The notes: generated by a model from the sequence alone, not told the origin. 64,000 bases of DNA from Paramecium sonneborni (GCA_905182985.1 CAJJDN010000049.1:420050-484049), one strand, 5' to 3'; shown: positions 39,056-51,969, counted from the stretch's first letter. Numbers and translations are program-made.

Positions 39056-41469
39056 ATGGAACCATAAATCAAAGAATTTGTAAGTTCGTTACTAAAAACT
39101 TAAATTACTGACAATCTCACTCTCTCAGATAAATAAAAACAATTAAACCATTAAACTGGACTAATGTATATAAGATGTTTCAATTTTATATAGATGCTTT
39201 CTTCAAGGTTATTGTTTAGAGATTGGATTTCAAGTTCAACCTAATATCAATTAAGCTATCCCTCACTATTTACATGGACTCAAGTTCTTTGCAGATCCAT
39301 TATGTGCTTATTAATTAGAGCAATATTATACTAAAAATAAGAATAAAATATTAGCTTCCTTGTAAATATTCTAAATATAACATTTTAGTTGCAAATCTAT
39401 CTATTACTTACTTATTGATCTAATATATGAAATTAAACATTCTCTTAAAAAAGTTGAATTCGATAAATACAACGAAGCATTATAAGAATTAGCACCAACT
39501 CCGGAAATTCCTTTAAATTAATTAAGCCATTTTCTTATGGCTCTTTTTCTTTATAGAGAAAATGAATCACAATAACATTTTGATTAGCTTTTAATGAACT
39601 ATGAATAAATGGGTGCAAAAATTCATGCTTATCCTATCCTAATTAAATAATTTACTTAATAAACTAAGAATCCTGATAAATGTCCTGATATTGTTTTTAA
39701 ATAATGTCAATTAGTCAATCCAGAACCATTTTTAAATCAGGTATTTATATAAAATTGATATCAAGATAGTGTTTATATAATATATCCCTTTATGGGATGA
39801 TTGATAATTCTCATTTAAACTCTATTCGTTAGATTGTTTTTGAGTTAAGTTTTCTTCATAGACCAGAACCTTATCCTTTAGTCATTGAACAACTCTATAC
39901 AAGAGGAATTCAACCTGTAATACATAAAATCTTAATTTTATAAAAAAGAGCCAAAGTATTAAAGGAACATGAATTAAAAGAAGAAGAAATCAAATTTATA
40001 GAATAATAAAATTCAGTGATTAGTCTTTATTTATTAGGCAAACGATAAAAAGATAAGTCAACTAATTGTTTATTATGTAAAGCTAAAGAAATATTAAAAA
40101 ATCCATGGCCAGAAAATCCTTTTATTTTATTTGTTTATATGTTCTATAAGGCTAAATTAGAATTACATCATTAAAATCATGACGGCTATACTAAATTGCT
40201 TGATTAAAATTTATTTGATGAATGTTAACAATTTTATGATCGAAATTCCATCAGTTTTAAATAGGTTAGAACATTTTAATTTTATTTAATACGTCGTAGA
40301 TTAGATAAACAAAGAGATAAAATTACATTTAAAAACAAACAGATTTAAACTATTTTTGATTAAAAAAAAATATAATAATTAGATCTCTCTAGAAGCAACT
40401 TTTAAGCAATTCATTAAAGTCAAATAGAACTTAGAAGATCATTTGTGAATCAATCACCAGAAAAAAGAATCATAGATGCTATTAAATAAACATAAAGTAT
40501 CTATGTGAATAGTGGTATTAAAAGGTTAAATTTTGATAGAACTATTCAAGGACCTTAAATTCTACCACAAGAAGAAGAATAATAATAATTGCAGAAATCA
40601 CGATTTGTTGATTTAGAGAATAAAATTAGATATACAAAATTAAATCTGATTTAATCAGAAGATATCTCTGAGATTAAATTTATTAGTAAAAGCAACCGAG
40701 ATGGTTAATTAAGCATAGGGAAATATTAAGGATAATTAATTTAAATTAAAACGTTAGCTTATATGAACTATGATCAGATAAATTAATATTTTAAATTAAT
40801 AAAAAAGTTTATAAATTTGGAACATTAAAACATCAGGACGATAATTGGGTATAATATAGAAGATTTTTAAGAATAAGATTTAAGTGGATAAGTCAGGATC
40901 TTAACATATAAATATGATTATAATTTAAGAACCTTTCTTCAAAGAAATAAGATATCAACAAAAGAGAAATGGTATTTGGCAGTATAAATAATTGATGCTG
41001 TTTATTATCTACATTAGCATGAAATAATCTTTTGTAATTTACATCCTAACAATATACTTATTGATGGAGATACTCATGTTCCTGTTCTTATTGATTTTGA
41101 TTTAGTGTTTGATAAAGAATACTTAGATATAAATTATATGGCTAAATAAGTAATAGAAGAAGAAATGCCTTTATTTACTGAAAAGACAGACATTTATTCA
41201 ATAGGATGCATTTTACTTTATTTATTTTTTGGTTGTGAATTTCGATTTTAACAATCACAGTAAAATATGATATAATTATTAGTCATTCTACAACTTTAAG
41301 TTTGGAAGCCTTTTAAAACATAAATCCACATTAGTCTACAAATGTAGAATTTCTATTACCTCCTGATTCAGAGGCTTTATAAGAGAGAGCTAGAGTCATT
41401 ATATTGAAATGTTTAAATGGAGAAATTGAATTATTAGACCTGCTTCAACATTTTTATGACTATGTATGA
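39056..41469 (+). CDS. Protein with helical N-terminus and C-terminal kinase-like domain (probable pseudokinase)
   Basis: About 773 aa with three introns (28, 29 and 35 nt). Residues 1-450 are helical, with repeat-like segments resembling TPR or SEL1 units (YCLEIGFQVQPNI, NQLSHFLMALFLYRE). Residues about 510-770 form a kinase fold: IGKYQGQLIQIKTL contains the ATP-binding Lys, HQHEIIFCNLHPNNILIDG takes the place of the HRD loop, VLIDFDLVFD the place of DFG, and TEKTDIYSIGCILLYLFFG is subdomain IX. The catalytic Asp of HRD is Asn and DFG is DFD, so catalysis is doubtful. A scaffold or signalling role is inferred. Confidence 0.72.
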
Positions 41470-41760
41470 TGATCAAAAATCTATTATCTATTATATGCTA
41501 ATATTTATATAAAAAGATTATCTAAAAATAATAAAAATTTTATAACAAATCATTCTTTATAGTTTTCTCATGTAATTTACTCAATTTAGATTAAACCTAT
41601 AATATGATTTAAAAACATTTTGAGTCTATAAAATGATTCAATATTCGTAAATAATGAAAGATATATTCTAGAAGATAAAGGAACCTAAGAGATATTATTA
41701 ATTAATAATATATAAAGATTTCTATCTGATTTCTTTTCTATATAATGAGTTTAAATTAAA
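41470..41760. other. Intergenic, convergent 3' ends
   Basis: About 290 AT-rich bases; no gene seen. Confidence 0.45.
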
Positions 41761-43742
41761 TCATTTTCCTGGTTCAATTGCACTAGGTTTCTTATTGTAT
41801 TAATTGCTTAATGCATCGATAACTCTATGAATTAATTCATTCCAACTTTGAGGTTTGTTATTTTCTAAATGAGCACTCAATTATTCCATTTTACTTTCTA
41901 AGACCTAAATTCTGCCATCTTTATAACAATCTCTAGGTTTAGCAATAGCTCTAAATTCATGTTATTCTTCTACGATTTTTGGATAATTCCATAATTCTGG
42001 TGGTCTTCTTTGAATCACATAAATGTTTGAATTGTCTTTTTCTTATAGTTTATTAAACATTTGACTTGGATCATTCTATTGTATTTAACGTGAACGATTT
42101 CTAAGATTAATATTTTAAAATACTTTGGAACCATTCCCTCTTTAATTATAACATCTTCTATATCTTATTATACAGCCTTATTGATATGTCTAATTAATTC
42201 TACACACTCTTCAAAATTAGCTTTCATTTAATCTTAAGCATAATATTCCCACATCCAAAATCGACCATATTTTTCAAAATCTATTTTATCTTAAATTTTC
42301 ATATTTTCTTCTTCTTTCTTCCTTAAATCATCATCAGCTTATCTCTTTTTATCTGGTGACATAGCTGACATTGCTGATTAAGCTTCAAATAAATTTGATT
42401 ATGCTAAAGTTTATGTTTTTTATTATTATTTTTATTCCTTCAATTCATCTGCTATTTTTCTATCTTTCCATGATCTCATATATAAAATAGTATGATAAGT
42501 AATTAATTTTGGAATACTTCCTTTAACACAATTATCATCTCTCTTAATAAGAAATTCTTTTGCTTGAGGATTTGAATTAAATATCACACTTAATACATTA
42601 AAAGTAAAATTAAGTTAATCTCTTTTTAAAGATGTTCCCATAAGATGTTCAGCTATTAATTCAGCATCTATTAATTCCTTTACATCCTCAACAAATTACT
42701 AATAAGATTTTATTTATTTATTACAGTATTATCCATCAAAGGTGCCTTATAGTAATTAATTCCTTTCAACATCAAACAAAGTAAATTATTTCTCATTTTA
42801 TCAAAAGCTTCTTACAAAGGTGTTAAATAGAAAGCCTCAATCTTATTTTATTACCAACCTTCATATCCCAATTTATTAAAGATTAACTTAACATTTGGAT
42901 TACATGATATAGCTTTTGACTCTAATAATAATCTTTATGCTTCTTATAGGCATATACAATATTGTTCAATATCAGCCTATAAATTAATAGTATTATATTA
43001 TACAACCTTTAAAATAAAGTCCTTTGTTTATCTTGCTTAATTTGATGTATTAACAAGATCAAAGAACATCATTTTTTTATTTATTTCTAGCAATGCTCTT
43101 AAAGGCCCCAAAACGAGCATTAGCTTTTCTTCAATTACTTTATGACTTGATTTAATTAGAATAGGTAATTTTTTCAAAAAATCATTTAAAAGTCCAACAA
43201 ATGCTTTTCTCTCTGCTATATAATTTTCTGCATTAATGTCAAAAAATTTATGATCCTCCAATGCTTTCATTATTAAACATTCATATACTTCTAGCAATTT
43301 TAGCAAATAATTCTTTAACATGTTTAGCTCTGTCTTTATCCTATTTCTCAACTGAATAATAAAATCCATCTAGATATTATTTCACTACTGTTTTATTGAT
43401 TTCAACATCTTCAACTGCAAAGAATGCACTTCTCATATGACAATGTTCTATCTATTTAATCTTAGATTTGCATTTGAATGTCTAACAAACTTCAAGTAAT
43501 TTATCATGATAAACCTAAATGAAAGGAATTTTTATTAAGAAGTGTTTACTTGCCAATTGCCTGTCAAATCTTTGGAAGTTTCAGATATATTATTTTCCAT
43601 GGATTTATATATGATTTACAATTCTGACCAAATTCTGTATTCATCACTTTCTTTCCATTGTTCAAATTGTTTCTAAAATATTCAACTAATAATTAAATAC
43701 AGCTTGTAATTCTGGATCTATCTTTTTGGCTTTAGGGGGCAT
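41761..43742 (-). CDS. Unknown helical protein
   Basis: Roughly 600 aa with several short introns (28-35 nt). Starts MPPKAKKIDPELQAV, then KQFEQWKESDEYRIWSELQ. The body is predicted helical throughout, with VKELFAKIA, KAFVGLLNDFLKKLPILIK and LMLVLGPLRALLEINKKM, and a charged segment SAMSPDKKRQADDDLRKKEE. The C-terminus contains RRPPELWNYPKIVEEQHEF and ends KKPSAIEPGK. No family recognised; the size, helicity and lack of membrane segments would fit a cytoskeletal or ciliary protein, but this is only a guess. Starts 170 nt from the divergent RNA-binding protein gene. Confidence 0.6.
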
Positions 43743-43912
43743 AATAATAATGAATAAATAAAAATATAAATATTAATAAACAATATTTAATGAAAGATAT
43801 ATAAAACATAGAGTTATATCAAAGCCTAAATGTCATATAATAATATTAAGAGATGTTTATTTATATTGACCTTAAAAAGAAAATAATCTTATAAAATATT
43901 TAGTTATTTAAA

Positions 43913-45334
43913 ATGGCCAATTCTTCTGTTGTATTAATCTGTATACAAAATCCCGATTTCATTAATATAACAGTGACCCATGTTTATCAAAATTTTATAC
44001 AGTTTGGAACGATTGAAAAAGTATTGGATGATAAAATTCATAGATACTTATATTTGAGAGAAATAAGCCGATTTGGAAAGCTTTGGTTTAGTTTGAGAGT
44101 GTCCGATCTGCTTTAAACGCTCTTCAATTAAATAATACAATAATGCATGGACTATCTATATTAGTTTATGAGTCTAATCGTAAAGGTCTTGACTTTTAAG
44201 CTCGTAATTAATATGCTAGATGTATATTGATTATTCTTATTAAGAGATTACACTGCCTAACAAATTTAGGGTATAGTACATTCAACAGAATTACCAAAGA
44301 CTGATCCTATCAACCAATGGCTTCCTCATTCTTAAATGTTACCACCTTAAACTGGGATGCCACCTATACCTACTTAATTTGCTGAAGCTTTGAATTTCGA
44401 TAAAGCTGATGGAGCATCTGATTATGATTCTTAAGAAGAAGCAACTGAAGATAAATAAGAAGAATTGTAAAAATTTTTGTGAATTATTTCCTAAAAAGGT
44501 CTAATCAATTTGTTAAGTGTATGGGTGACAATTTAACTTAACTTTTTCAGTTCTCACCAGGATAACGTATTTCTACATCATAACAATTACCAAATAATGT
44601 ATAAGTAGAAAAATAAATATTTTAATCTGAAATACTTCCTTAAAGTAATTACAATCATTTCTATCTAGAAAAACTAATTACTAAAGTTCTCTATGCTAAT
44701 TGGTTTGATCCTAAATAAACATCTATGACCATGATTTATAATATCTTTAGTACATTTGGAAATATTTAGAAAATGATTTACTTTAAAACAAAATGCAATG
44801 TCTTAATTGAATATTCTACAGAAGTCAGTGTTAAATTCTTATTAACCAATTTTAATGAAGGCAATCCTACTCTTTTTGGTTAAAAATTAAAAGTAATTTT
44901 ATTATTTAAACCATATAGGTGTATCCTTCTAATTATGAATTTATTTTCTTTAGAAATTGTGAGGAAGGCTAATTACCTAAAAATACTGATGAGGAAGAGT
45001 TTTATTTAGGAAATGAAGCATCTTTTAGATATAAAGATAATAATTTCAAATATTTGGTCTCTCCTTCATAATAAATCATGTTGACAAATTTGAAAAAAGA
45101 ATTTTGCGAAGAAGGAATTATTTATGATACTTTTTCTAAATTTGGATAAATTGAAAAAATTAAGTAAATAAAATTATTTTATTTTTTAGAATATTTTGTG
45201 AAGAAAAAAACAAAAATAAATGTCTAATCCGTTATTAAGACTAAGATTCAGCCATGTAAGCTATGGCAATCATGCATAATCATGAATACCACAAAAGGAA
45301 AATCTAGATTTTTTTTTCTAAAAATAAAACATGA
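43913..45334 (+). CDS. PTB/hnRNP-L-like RNA-binding protein with RRM domains
   Basis: About 429 aa, five introns (23, 25, 32, 26, 26 nt). Three RRM-like units: residues 1-105 (SSVVLICIQNPDFINITV, KALVQFESVRSALNALQL, ILVYESNRKGLDFQARNQYA), a middle one (FGNIQKMIYFKTKCNVLIEY), and a C-terminal one (LTNLKKEFCEEGIIYDTF, FGQIEKI, AMQAMAIMHNHEYHKRKIQI). The ALVQF wording and the linker after RRM1 match polypyrimidine tract-binding proteins, which control splicing and mRNA fate in other eukaryotes. RRM1 RNP motifs are weak, as usual in PTB. The target RNA is unknown. Confidence 0.8.
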
Positions 45335-45363
45335 AATAAAACTTGAGTTTTTGTTATTAATTA

Positions 45364-45513
45364 ATGAACTATTCAATTTTGAAGAAAACTTTTTCTAATA
45401 ATATTCAATCTGAAAAAAGCAAATTGAGTCTTATTTAAAATATCATTAGATTAAAGGATCTTATTACTCTCCTTCCAAGATATTGTTAAAATTATATTAC
45501 TAAAAAAATTTGA
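45364..45513 (+). CDS. Small ORF, possibly frameshifted (uncertain)
   Basis: A 49-codon frame beginning MNYSILKKTFSNNIQ and stopping at TGA just after a run of seven A. In the next frame, coding-like sequence resumes (LTESLAQNKYDYKNIKLKYL). Adding one A to the run would join them, so this may be a sequencing indel, a decayed gene, or chance. It lies between the PTB-like gene and the 3' end of the converging cNMP gene, which it would overlap if extended. Confidence 0.25.
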
Positions 45514-45599
45514 CTGAATCTTTAGCCTAGAATAAATATGATTATAAAAACATTAAATTGAAATATTTGATAAATATCTTAAGTGATATTTTACTATAT

Positions 45600-47307
45600 T
45601 CATATTCCTATGATTTTATTAACAATAAATTCACTCTTTTTCTTCTATAGTTAATATTTAAGTCTTTCAACATGAATGTTTCTTGGTAAATGTTCACTAT
45701 TATTTTATGATTCATAAATTGTCTAAGGAGATGCTTTTGAAACTTATGACATTAATACTGTATAAGTCTCTAGAAAATTTCTGGGTCTATCTCTTAAACG
45801 AGGAAGCAATGAATTTTATTATCTCATCATTTTTTTAACCAACTCCTTTTCCTTATCAAAATCTCTCATTTATAAGCATAATTTAACATTATGCAATTTC
45901 TCTTTTAGTGAACATTATACATTATTATACTCAACTATTTCATTGATCCTATCATTTGAGATTGTGCTATAATTAGTTTTTGTTCTATTAAGAAGTATAC
46001 ATTGTTAAAGAATATCTTTAGGGTTTACACCTTTTAATACAACTCTATTTGATTCTTTTTTTTATTAGGCAATCATATAATGACATTTCTTAACCCATTC
46101 CTATCTATAAGTTTCACTACTAATTCTTAAATCATTCATTCTTTCTCTCATAAATTTATCTAAACCATTGCAATTCTTTCTTGGTAAAAAAAATATGATT
46201 GTTTCATATGAACCAGAAATTGCAGTATATGTTCTTAAATTTGGATTTTAAAGATCGAATAATCCTACAAATTATCCTTCAGAAAATTAATTAACACGAA
46301 CATTATCACAAATAATTTCAACAATCCCTGAAAAAATAAGATATAAACCATCTACAATATCACCTTATTTAAAAATAGTTTAATTAATTGAGAATATTTT
46401 TTTTTGAAAATCAAAACTTAATTAAATTACATTTTCTTTTGATGATTAGGGAAACAATTTACTCAACATACCAAGAGTAAAATTTAATTTTTCTAATTTA
46501 CTCTCAAATATTCTCAAATAATTAGATTTATTAAGAGCCCCAAGATGTAAATTTTCTGAAGCTATCAAAGTTGCTGCTCTAGGTTCATTTCTAAATAGAG
46601 ATACTTCTCCAAAACATTCTCCTTCTCTCATTACATTTACTTTCTTATAGAGACATATCATATGTCCATTTTATAGTTTCTAATAATATCTATTTTTAAA
46701 AGGGAACAGTAAAATGTCTTCTGGATTTTAATATTCTTACAATTAAGTTTATAGATCTTATAATTGTTTTTATAATTATTTTATTTCATCTCTCTTTTTT
46801 GTATACGCTAGATCTTCCTTGCATTTTTCTATTTTTAATAAAATTGTTTTTTATTGAGAAAGCTCATTCTCTCTAAAATATCAAAGAATCTAAATTACTT
46901 CTTTGGGGCATATACTATTCCAGTTCCTCTTAGAATGAGATAAAAATAATCTCCTCTTTCTCCACAATGAAAAACTATATTTCCTTTCTTAACTTATTTG
47001 TATTCCATGCTAGAAATAGTTTATTCAATGTAATCAAAATATTCCCCTTAAGATTCTAATGCCTTAAAATAACTGAAATTATAATTTTATTAATTTACCT
47101 GAATTCCCTGAGAATATCTTACATATAGAATCTTGCTGCTTATTCACTCAATTATAAATTTTTTGATAAAATCTCTACTGCTTTTTCAAATGATTCAGAT
47201 GGTAAATCATATTCTCTTGTGAAAGTGAAATTGAGAGTACTTTTTCGCACTGCTAATGGTCCAATAGAAGAATTAACAATTTAGGAATCATTATTATAAT
47301 TATTCAT
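45600..47307 (-). CDS. Protein with two cyclic nucleotide-binding domains
   Basis: About 551 aa, introns 46873-46898 and 47073-47098. First cNMP fold: KKGNIVFHCGERGDYFYLIL, then after a Gln-rich helical insertion the cassette GECFGEVSLF with NEPRAATLIA, which keeps the FGE...RAAT residues that hold the phosphate. Second fold: QTIFKQGDIVDGLYLIFSG, EGQFVGLFDL, with the cassette degraded. The C-terminus is helical and basic. This resembles PKA regulatory-type tandem domains but without an obvious pseudosubstrate. A cAMP/cGMP-responsive regulator is inferred; only the first site looks competent. Confidence 0.82.
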
Positions 47308-47778
47308 TTTATTACTACAATCTTGATTAACAATACTAGTTCAGTATTTGTTGATAGGATTTTTTAATTTTCTAATGATTAGTTCTATAAGTAAGACTAT
47401 TCTAAAGGTTTTCGATGCTTTTTTTGAGTCTTTTATTCTCTCTCTCAATTTAATCAAAAACTTCTGTTTTTTCTTTATTTAATAGTGGCAATTTAGGAAA
47501 TGAAGGCTTTTGATTACTAATTCTCATAATAGCTTAGTGTATCTTTTGGTTACTATATGCAATGCTTTTTTGTTCTTCTTGCGATTCGAAAGCTTAAACT
47601 TGAGTTTTTATCTTTTTAATCATAGAAACTTAAGGATATAAAAATTTTTACGTTAACGAATTACACCTAAAGAATTTTCTTCAACTTTATTTTTCCTTGC
47701 CTTAATAGACTTGAGGGAGTTAATATGATTGGCAAAATATTGTTTATGAATAGATTCAGGGAGAATTGTAGATTTCAT
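47288..47778 (-). CDS. Small coiled-coil protein, unknown
   Basis: About 150 aa with one 38-nt intron after NSLG. Starts MKSTILPESIHKQYFANH and becomes a Gln/Lys/Glu coiled coil (QIERENKRLKKSIENLQNSL). Not recognised. Its stop lies 20 nt inside the start of the next gene on the same strand (47307), an unusual same-strand overlap; it begins only 15 nt after the stop of the preceding gene. Confidence 0.5.
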
Positions 47779-47793
47779 GCTTAATTAAATTAA

Positions 47794-48728
47794 TCAATTT
47801 CCATATAATTTTTCAAATTCCAATTGCTCTACAAATTTGTCAATCAAAGCTATTTCATTTTCTCTATAATCCAATAATTTAAAATCAGCACTTATGGATA
47901 TAGAAAATAAAATACTTATATTTATCATTTTTTTTTCCTTTTAATTACTTATCTATTTGAGTTATAATAATGGAATTATTAAGTGAATTGAGATAACTAA
48001 AGTTAGTGAAGATAATACCTTTAATCTCTGGAGTAGTACTTTTCAACTTATTAATCTTTTTTAAATTAATTTTAGTTTACAACTGTCATATCTGATTTTT
48101 ACAAACCTTTGTTAAGATTAGAGTTGAGATATTGACTAGATCTTTTTTTATGAATTTAAAATTCTTAAGGAGTAAAACTGAAATTTTTAACATCTCTCAA
48201 ACGACCTTTAGGTCTTTATCTATCATTGAGATGTCCATAAACATTTTGATTATCATTCTTTTCAATAAAATTTGTGAATAATTCTAATCAGGAATTAAGA
48301 TATGATATTTACCATTCTTTCTACCAAAAAAGCCTGTTTTTTAAAGAGTTCGATAGGCAAGATGAAATGTAGTTTCTTCACCTTTAATCTAAGGAGTCTA
48401 AACATAATGTACTTGATTAGTTACATTACTATAATGATTAATAAAGATAGTACTTAACTATTTTGACATTTTTATATCCTTTATTTGGAAGATTTGCAAA
48501 TTTTTATTCAGAAACATTGTAAAATTCAAAATTATTGAGAGTACTGCTACGTAAGGTTTCCCATTTACTTTGAGGTTTAGCTTTTAGTTTTAAGAATGGA
48601 TTATCATAACTTTCTCTGCAAATCAAAGTGTTAGAATTACGGAAAAAAGAAGGTGATTCGAGAGAATTACCAAAAGCATATTGAGGTAAGATTTTCTTTC
48701 CTTTTTATAGTTTTGGGGGCTCTTGCAT
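47794..48728 (-). CDS. Unknown basic protein
   Basis: About 277 aa, four introns (25, 29, 25, 22 nt). Starts MQEPPKLQKGKKILPQYAFG. Visible stretches: SYDNPFLKLKAKPQSKWETL, FHLAYRTLQKTGFFGRKNE, GHLNDRQRPKGRLRDVKNF; ends LIDKFVEQLEFEKLYGN. No signal peptide or membrane helix, no family recognised. The Arg/Lys-rich middle and short repeat-like phrases could suit a structural protein. Spaced 217 nt from the divergent secreted protein gene. Confidence 0.6.
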
Positions 48729-48945
48729 TTTGAAAGCTTCAGAGAAGGTGCTTCTTAAATAATCTGGCAATTATTCGCTCTCAAGATTACCGCGATTTGA
48801 CTAAGGTTGAAGGTGAGATTACTCGTGTAAGTCGAGGTGGTTTTTCTTCTTTGCCTGCTAGCATATGAAAAATAAAATATTATATAATATTTATAAATAG
48901 TACGGGAGTCTTAATATTTATATTCTAATATTTATTAATTTATAA

Positions 48946-50142
48946 ATGTACGTTTTGCTACTTCAATTAATCATTCTAGTATATGGATATCCAATTCTAG
49001 AAAATGGTTAGTTACTAATTGGAGCTGGAGGTTTAGCTTGCGAAAAAGACACAATTACACATATCAGATTCTTAAATGTTTACAAAGCTTATGTTCCATA
49101 AGTTATCTTCGTTTTGAGTAATTACACAAATGAAATGCAGTTCTCTGATTTTGCATTAGATATTCATGTTGAGCTTATTAAAGTCAATACAACAGGTAAT
49201 AGAAAGTGAAAATTTAATTAGGATTCACACTCCAAATAGTTTGCTCGAAAAGTTGCACAAAGTCTGTGCTTTATACTTGGTATGCATTTGGAGGAGATAC
49301 TTATGATTCAGGATGTTTCCCATTATAAGAGAGAGCTTAAGTGACTTTAGAACAAATTTATACTTCTCCTATGTAACATTCAGTTTTCATAGCTGGGTTT
49401 GCTGGTTTCTTTAAATATGGTGGTAAGAAACCAATGCTAAAATTATATTCTTCTTTTGATAATTAAAATCTGACAATATAAGTTGAATCTACTTTCTAAT
49501 ATGTGTATGTATGCTATATTCTAGCTTAAGACATGAGTTCAACAACACTTAATGATACTGAAGTAGCAAGTACATTTAATTAGTTTATTAAAAGCCCTGG
49601 TTTAAAAGGGAACATATCTAGATGATACATTAATTATGGGAATGGAATCTTTCTAATTGTTCGGTAATAATCTTTAAATACAAATGTTGAATGACAAATC
49701 CTTTTTCCCTAAATAAATTGAATTAACTGTGAAGGTTGCAAAACTTTATGAGCCTACCTATAGAATGTGTCCTAAGGTCTACACAGAATGTATGTTTTAA
49801 GGTGATCCAATTTATGTTTGTGATGATACTGTTAAATTAACAAATATTTGGAAGGAGTTTAAAAGTTTAAGAGTATATGATCAAAAAATGAAATTCAAAT
49901 TGAACATAGTTAGTAATGATAACATATTAGTAATATTTTACATTAAATTTTTATAGTGGCTTTCTGAAGATATTGATTGTAGTTATGATATGTATGATTA
50001 ATTAATGGAATTCAAAATCAAAAACTAACCTATCGAAAGATAAATCATTAGAAAAAGAAAGATGTTAGGAATGCTTTATGATGAATAAACTGAAGATGAT
50101 TAAGAATACTCTGAAGACACTATTTTAATTGGTTAAGTATGA
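48946..50142 (+). CDS. Secreted or membrane-lumenal protein with signal peptide, unknown
   Basis: About 372 aa after introns of 26, 25 and 27 nt. Signal peptide MYVLLLQLIILVYGYP, then GAGGLACEKDTITHI, CSKSCTKSVLYTWYAFGG and SGCFPL; paired cysteines and beta-rich repeats suggest an extracellular domain duplicated once (second half with YRMCPKVYTECMFQGD and CDDT). The C-terminus is acidic and Gln-rich. No family recognised. A 25-nt intron ending AAAAG removes an apparent frameshift near 49600. Confidence 0.65.
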
Positions 50143-50173
50143 ATGTATTTAATTAAATAGTTTTCTAAATTAA

Positions 50174-50774
50174 TCATTAATCATCTAATCTCTATTTGAA
50201 TCTTTCTAAAAATTCTTTCTCTTTCTGTTCTAATGTTTTCTATACTCCATTTTCTGATTAGATCGATCTTCTCTATATAAAAAATGAATTTTTGGGAATA
50301 TTTTAATTTATCTCTTTCATTTCTTTTACATTAAAACTATCTCTATCCTTACTCTCTTTTAATTCTTTTAGTTCTGTTTCTGGACGTGAAACTCCAATTT
50401 ATTTTGTATTTGTCTAATCAATTGATTTTGAAACATTTTTAACAACATTTAAATTTTTTCGACTTAATTCCAATCTCTTTGGTTACTAATGGATTTGAAC
50501 TTTCTATTTTTATTAATTATTGTGTATGATAACATGATTTTCCTCTATAATATTTAAATTTATACCCTATAATCCAAGTAACTCTGTTAATTCTTTTAAA
50601 GAATCTGAAAATTTAATCTAAACAAATCTCTCTTCCTCTAATTTAGTTAATATTCCAAATTATTTGCCTATCAATGCAGCAAATTTCTAATGATCAACTG
50701 ATTCTAGAATTTACTTATCAACTTCTACCTCCAGTTATTGCTTTCACACATCTCTTTGATAAAGTATACATCAT
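50174..50774 (-). CDS. Unknown coiled-coil protein
   Basis: About 193 aa if a 19-nt intron is accepted after SKRC; the 5' end is uncertain. Clear coding body: EVDKQILESVDHQKFAALIG, LTKLEEERFVQIKFSDSLKE, LLGLQGINLNIIEEN, and a Lys/Glu-rich tail with LEQKEKEFLERFKQRLDD. Not recognised. Converges on the secreted protein gene with 31 nt between stops. Confidence 0.55.
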
Positions 50775-50861
50775 TTTGTAAATACAATGATTGTATTCAT
50801 TTTCTAGTTTTCTATTTGTTGACATCAAAGAAATAAAGAAATAAAAAAAAAATTAAAATAA

Positions 50862-51227
50862 TCAAGGTTAAGCTGCATGACCATCGCTTAATGTAAAACA
50901 ATGATCTCCATAAATGTCTTACCAATCACATTCACTTTCCTTATCTGGTGATCGAGGAGATAATTGAAATGTTTCCTTTTAACTAGTTTGACCTTGAGCA
51001 TTCGAGAGATCTTGTTTCTTTGGGAATTACTTGCTAAATGTTAATTTAACTTCAGGATCTAAGTTATGGACTTTTCGACTTATTTTAGTGTCCCGATAAG
51101 TTTGAATCACTATCCGAGCTTATTCGTTCTCCTAAACTTCATAAGTTTAGTGGTATGACTTTTGTTCTTGGGGCATTTCAGATAACTTTCTTTATGAAAC
51201 CTCTTCTTTATTGAGGATCGATCCCAT
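50862..51227 (-). CDS. Small acidic protein, possible N-myristoylation
   Basis: 121 codons, no intron. Start MGSILNKEEVSQRKLSEM gives a Gly at position 2 that could be myristoylated; the frame is open a little further upstream to another Met. Middle: YEVQENEQARIVIQTYR, VHNLDPEVKLTFSKQFP, SPRSPDKESECDWQDIYGD. Unrecognised. The standard-code ORF on the plus strand at 51211 is a shadow. Confidence 0.5.
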
Positions 51228-51300
51228 TAAAATAATTTATATTATTTTTATCATTCCAGTTAAGGGTATACCTCACCAACTATTTCTTGAGGCTTCTTAT

Positions 51301-51969
51301 TCATCGCTCTCTAAGCTACCTATTCATATATTTTTCCATCTGACTTATACAACTAAGTTTAACAATCATTTTTTACCAACTTTCTTAAACCCCAATAGAA
51401 ACTGTCTTCTTTGGAATTCAAACAATTCAATGTAAATACTTCAGTTTAATCATTTTCTGTCTAATAAGATTTAAGACTTATCTAAAATTAGCTAATTATT
51501 CCTATATTAACAATTTTTTAAACAAATAAACCCCTGTATTACTCTAAATTTTCCAATTAGAATTCTAAGCATTCTTTCAATACATCTTATTTTATTCTTA
51601 TTTCTATCATTGATTCTTTTTTCAATTATTCAAATTAATACATTCTATATCCATTGTACCAATAATTTCATATAAATGGTACCAATAGTCTTTATTCAAA
51701 AATTCAACTTAAGCAAAATGAAACCTTGTTGCTGTTTATTTTGGGTTTTTGAAGATTTTGTTAACATATGATCCCAAATAACTAGAATCATTAAACTCTT
51801 ATGACTAAATATTATATACTTATGATTTCTCTCTAGTCTTCTATTATTTTCACTTCTCTTTCCTTCTATTATTCATCAAATTAAAAGATTTATTTAGCTC
51901 CTGGAAATCTTTATTTGAAGTTTTCATCTCTCTGACCATTGGTAAATACTACAATTGCTAATTTAGCAT
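51301..51969 (-). CDS. Unknown protein
   Basis: About 196 aa with three introns (21, 26, 31 nt). Starts MLNQQLQYLPMVREMKTS; contains FNDSSYLGSYVNKIFKNP, RFHFAQVEFLNKDYWYHLYE and a helical C-terminal half (VLKECLEFQLENLEQYRG). No domain recognised. Divergent from the CAP protein gene, 73 nt apart. Confidence 0.5.

Noticed and set aside
49560..49625. Apparent one-base frameshift (AAAAGGG) in the secreted protein gene
   Set aside because: A 25-nt intron GTACAT...AAAAG just before it restores the frame exactly, so no indel is needed.
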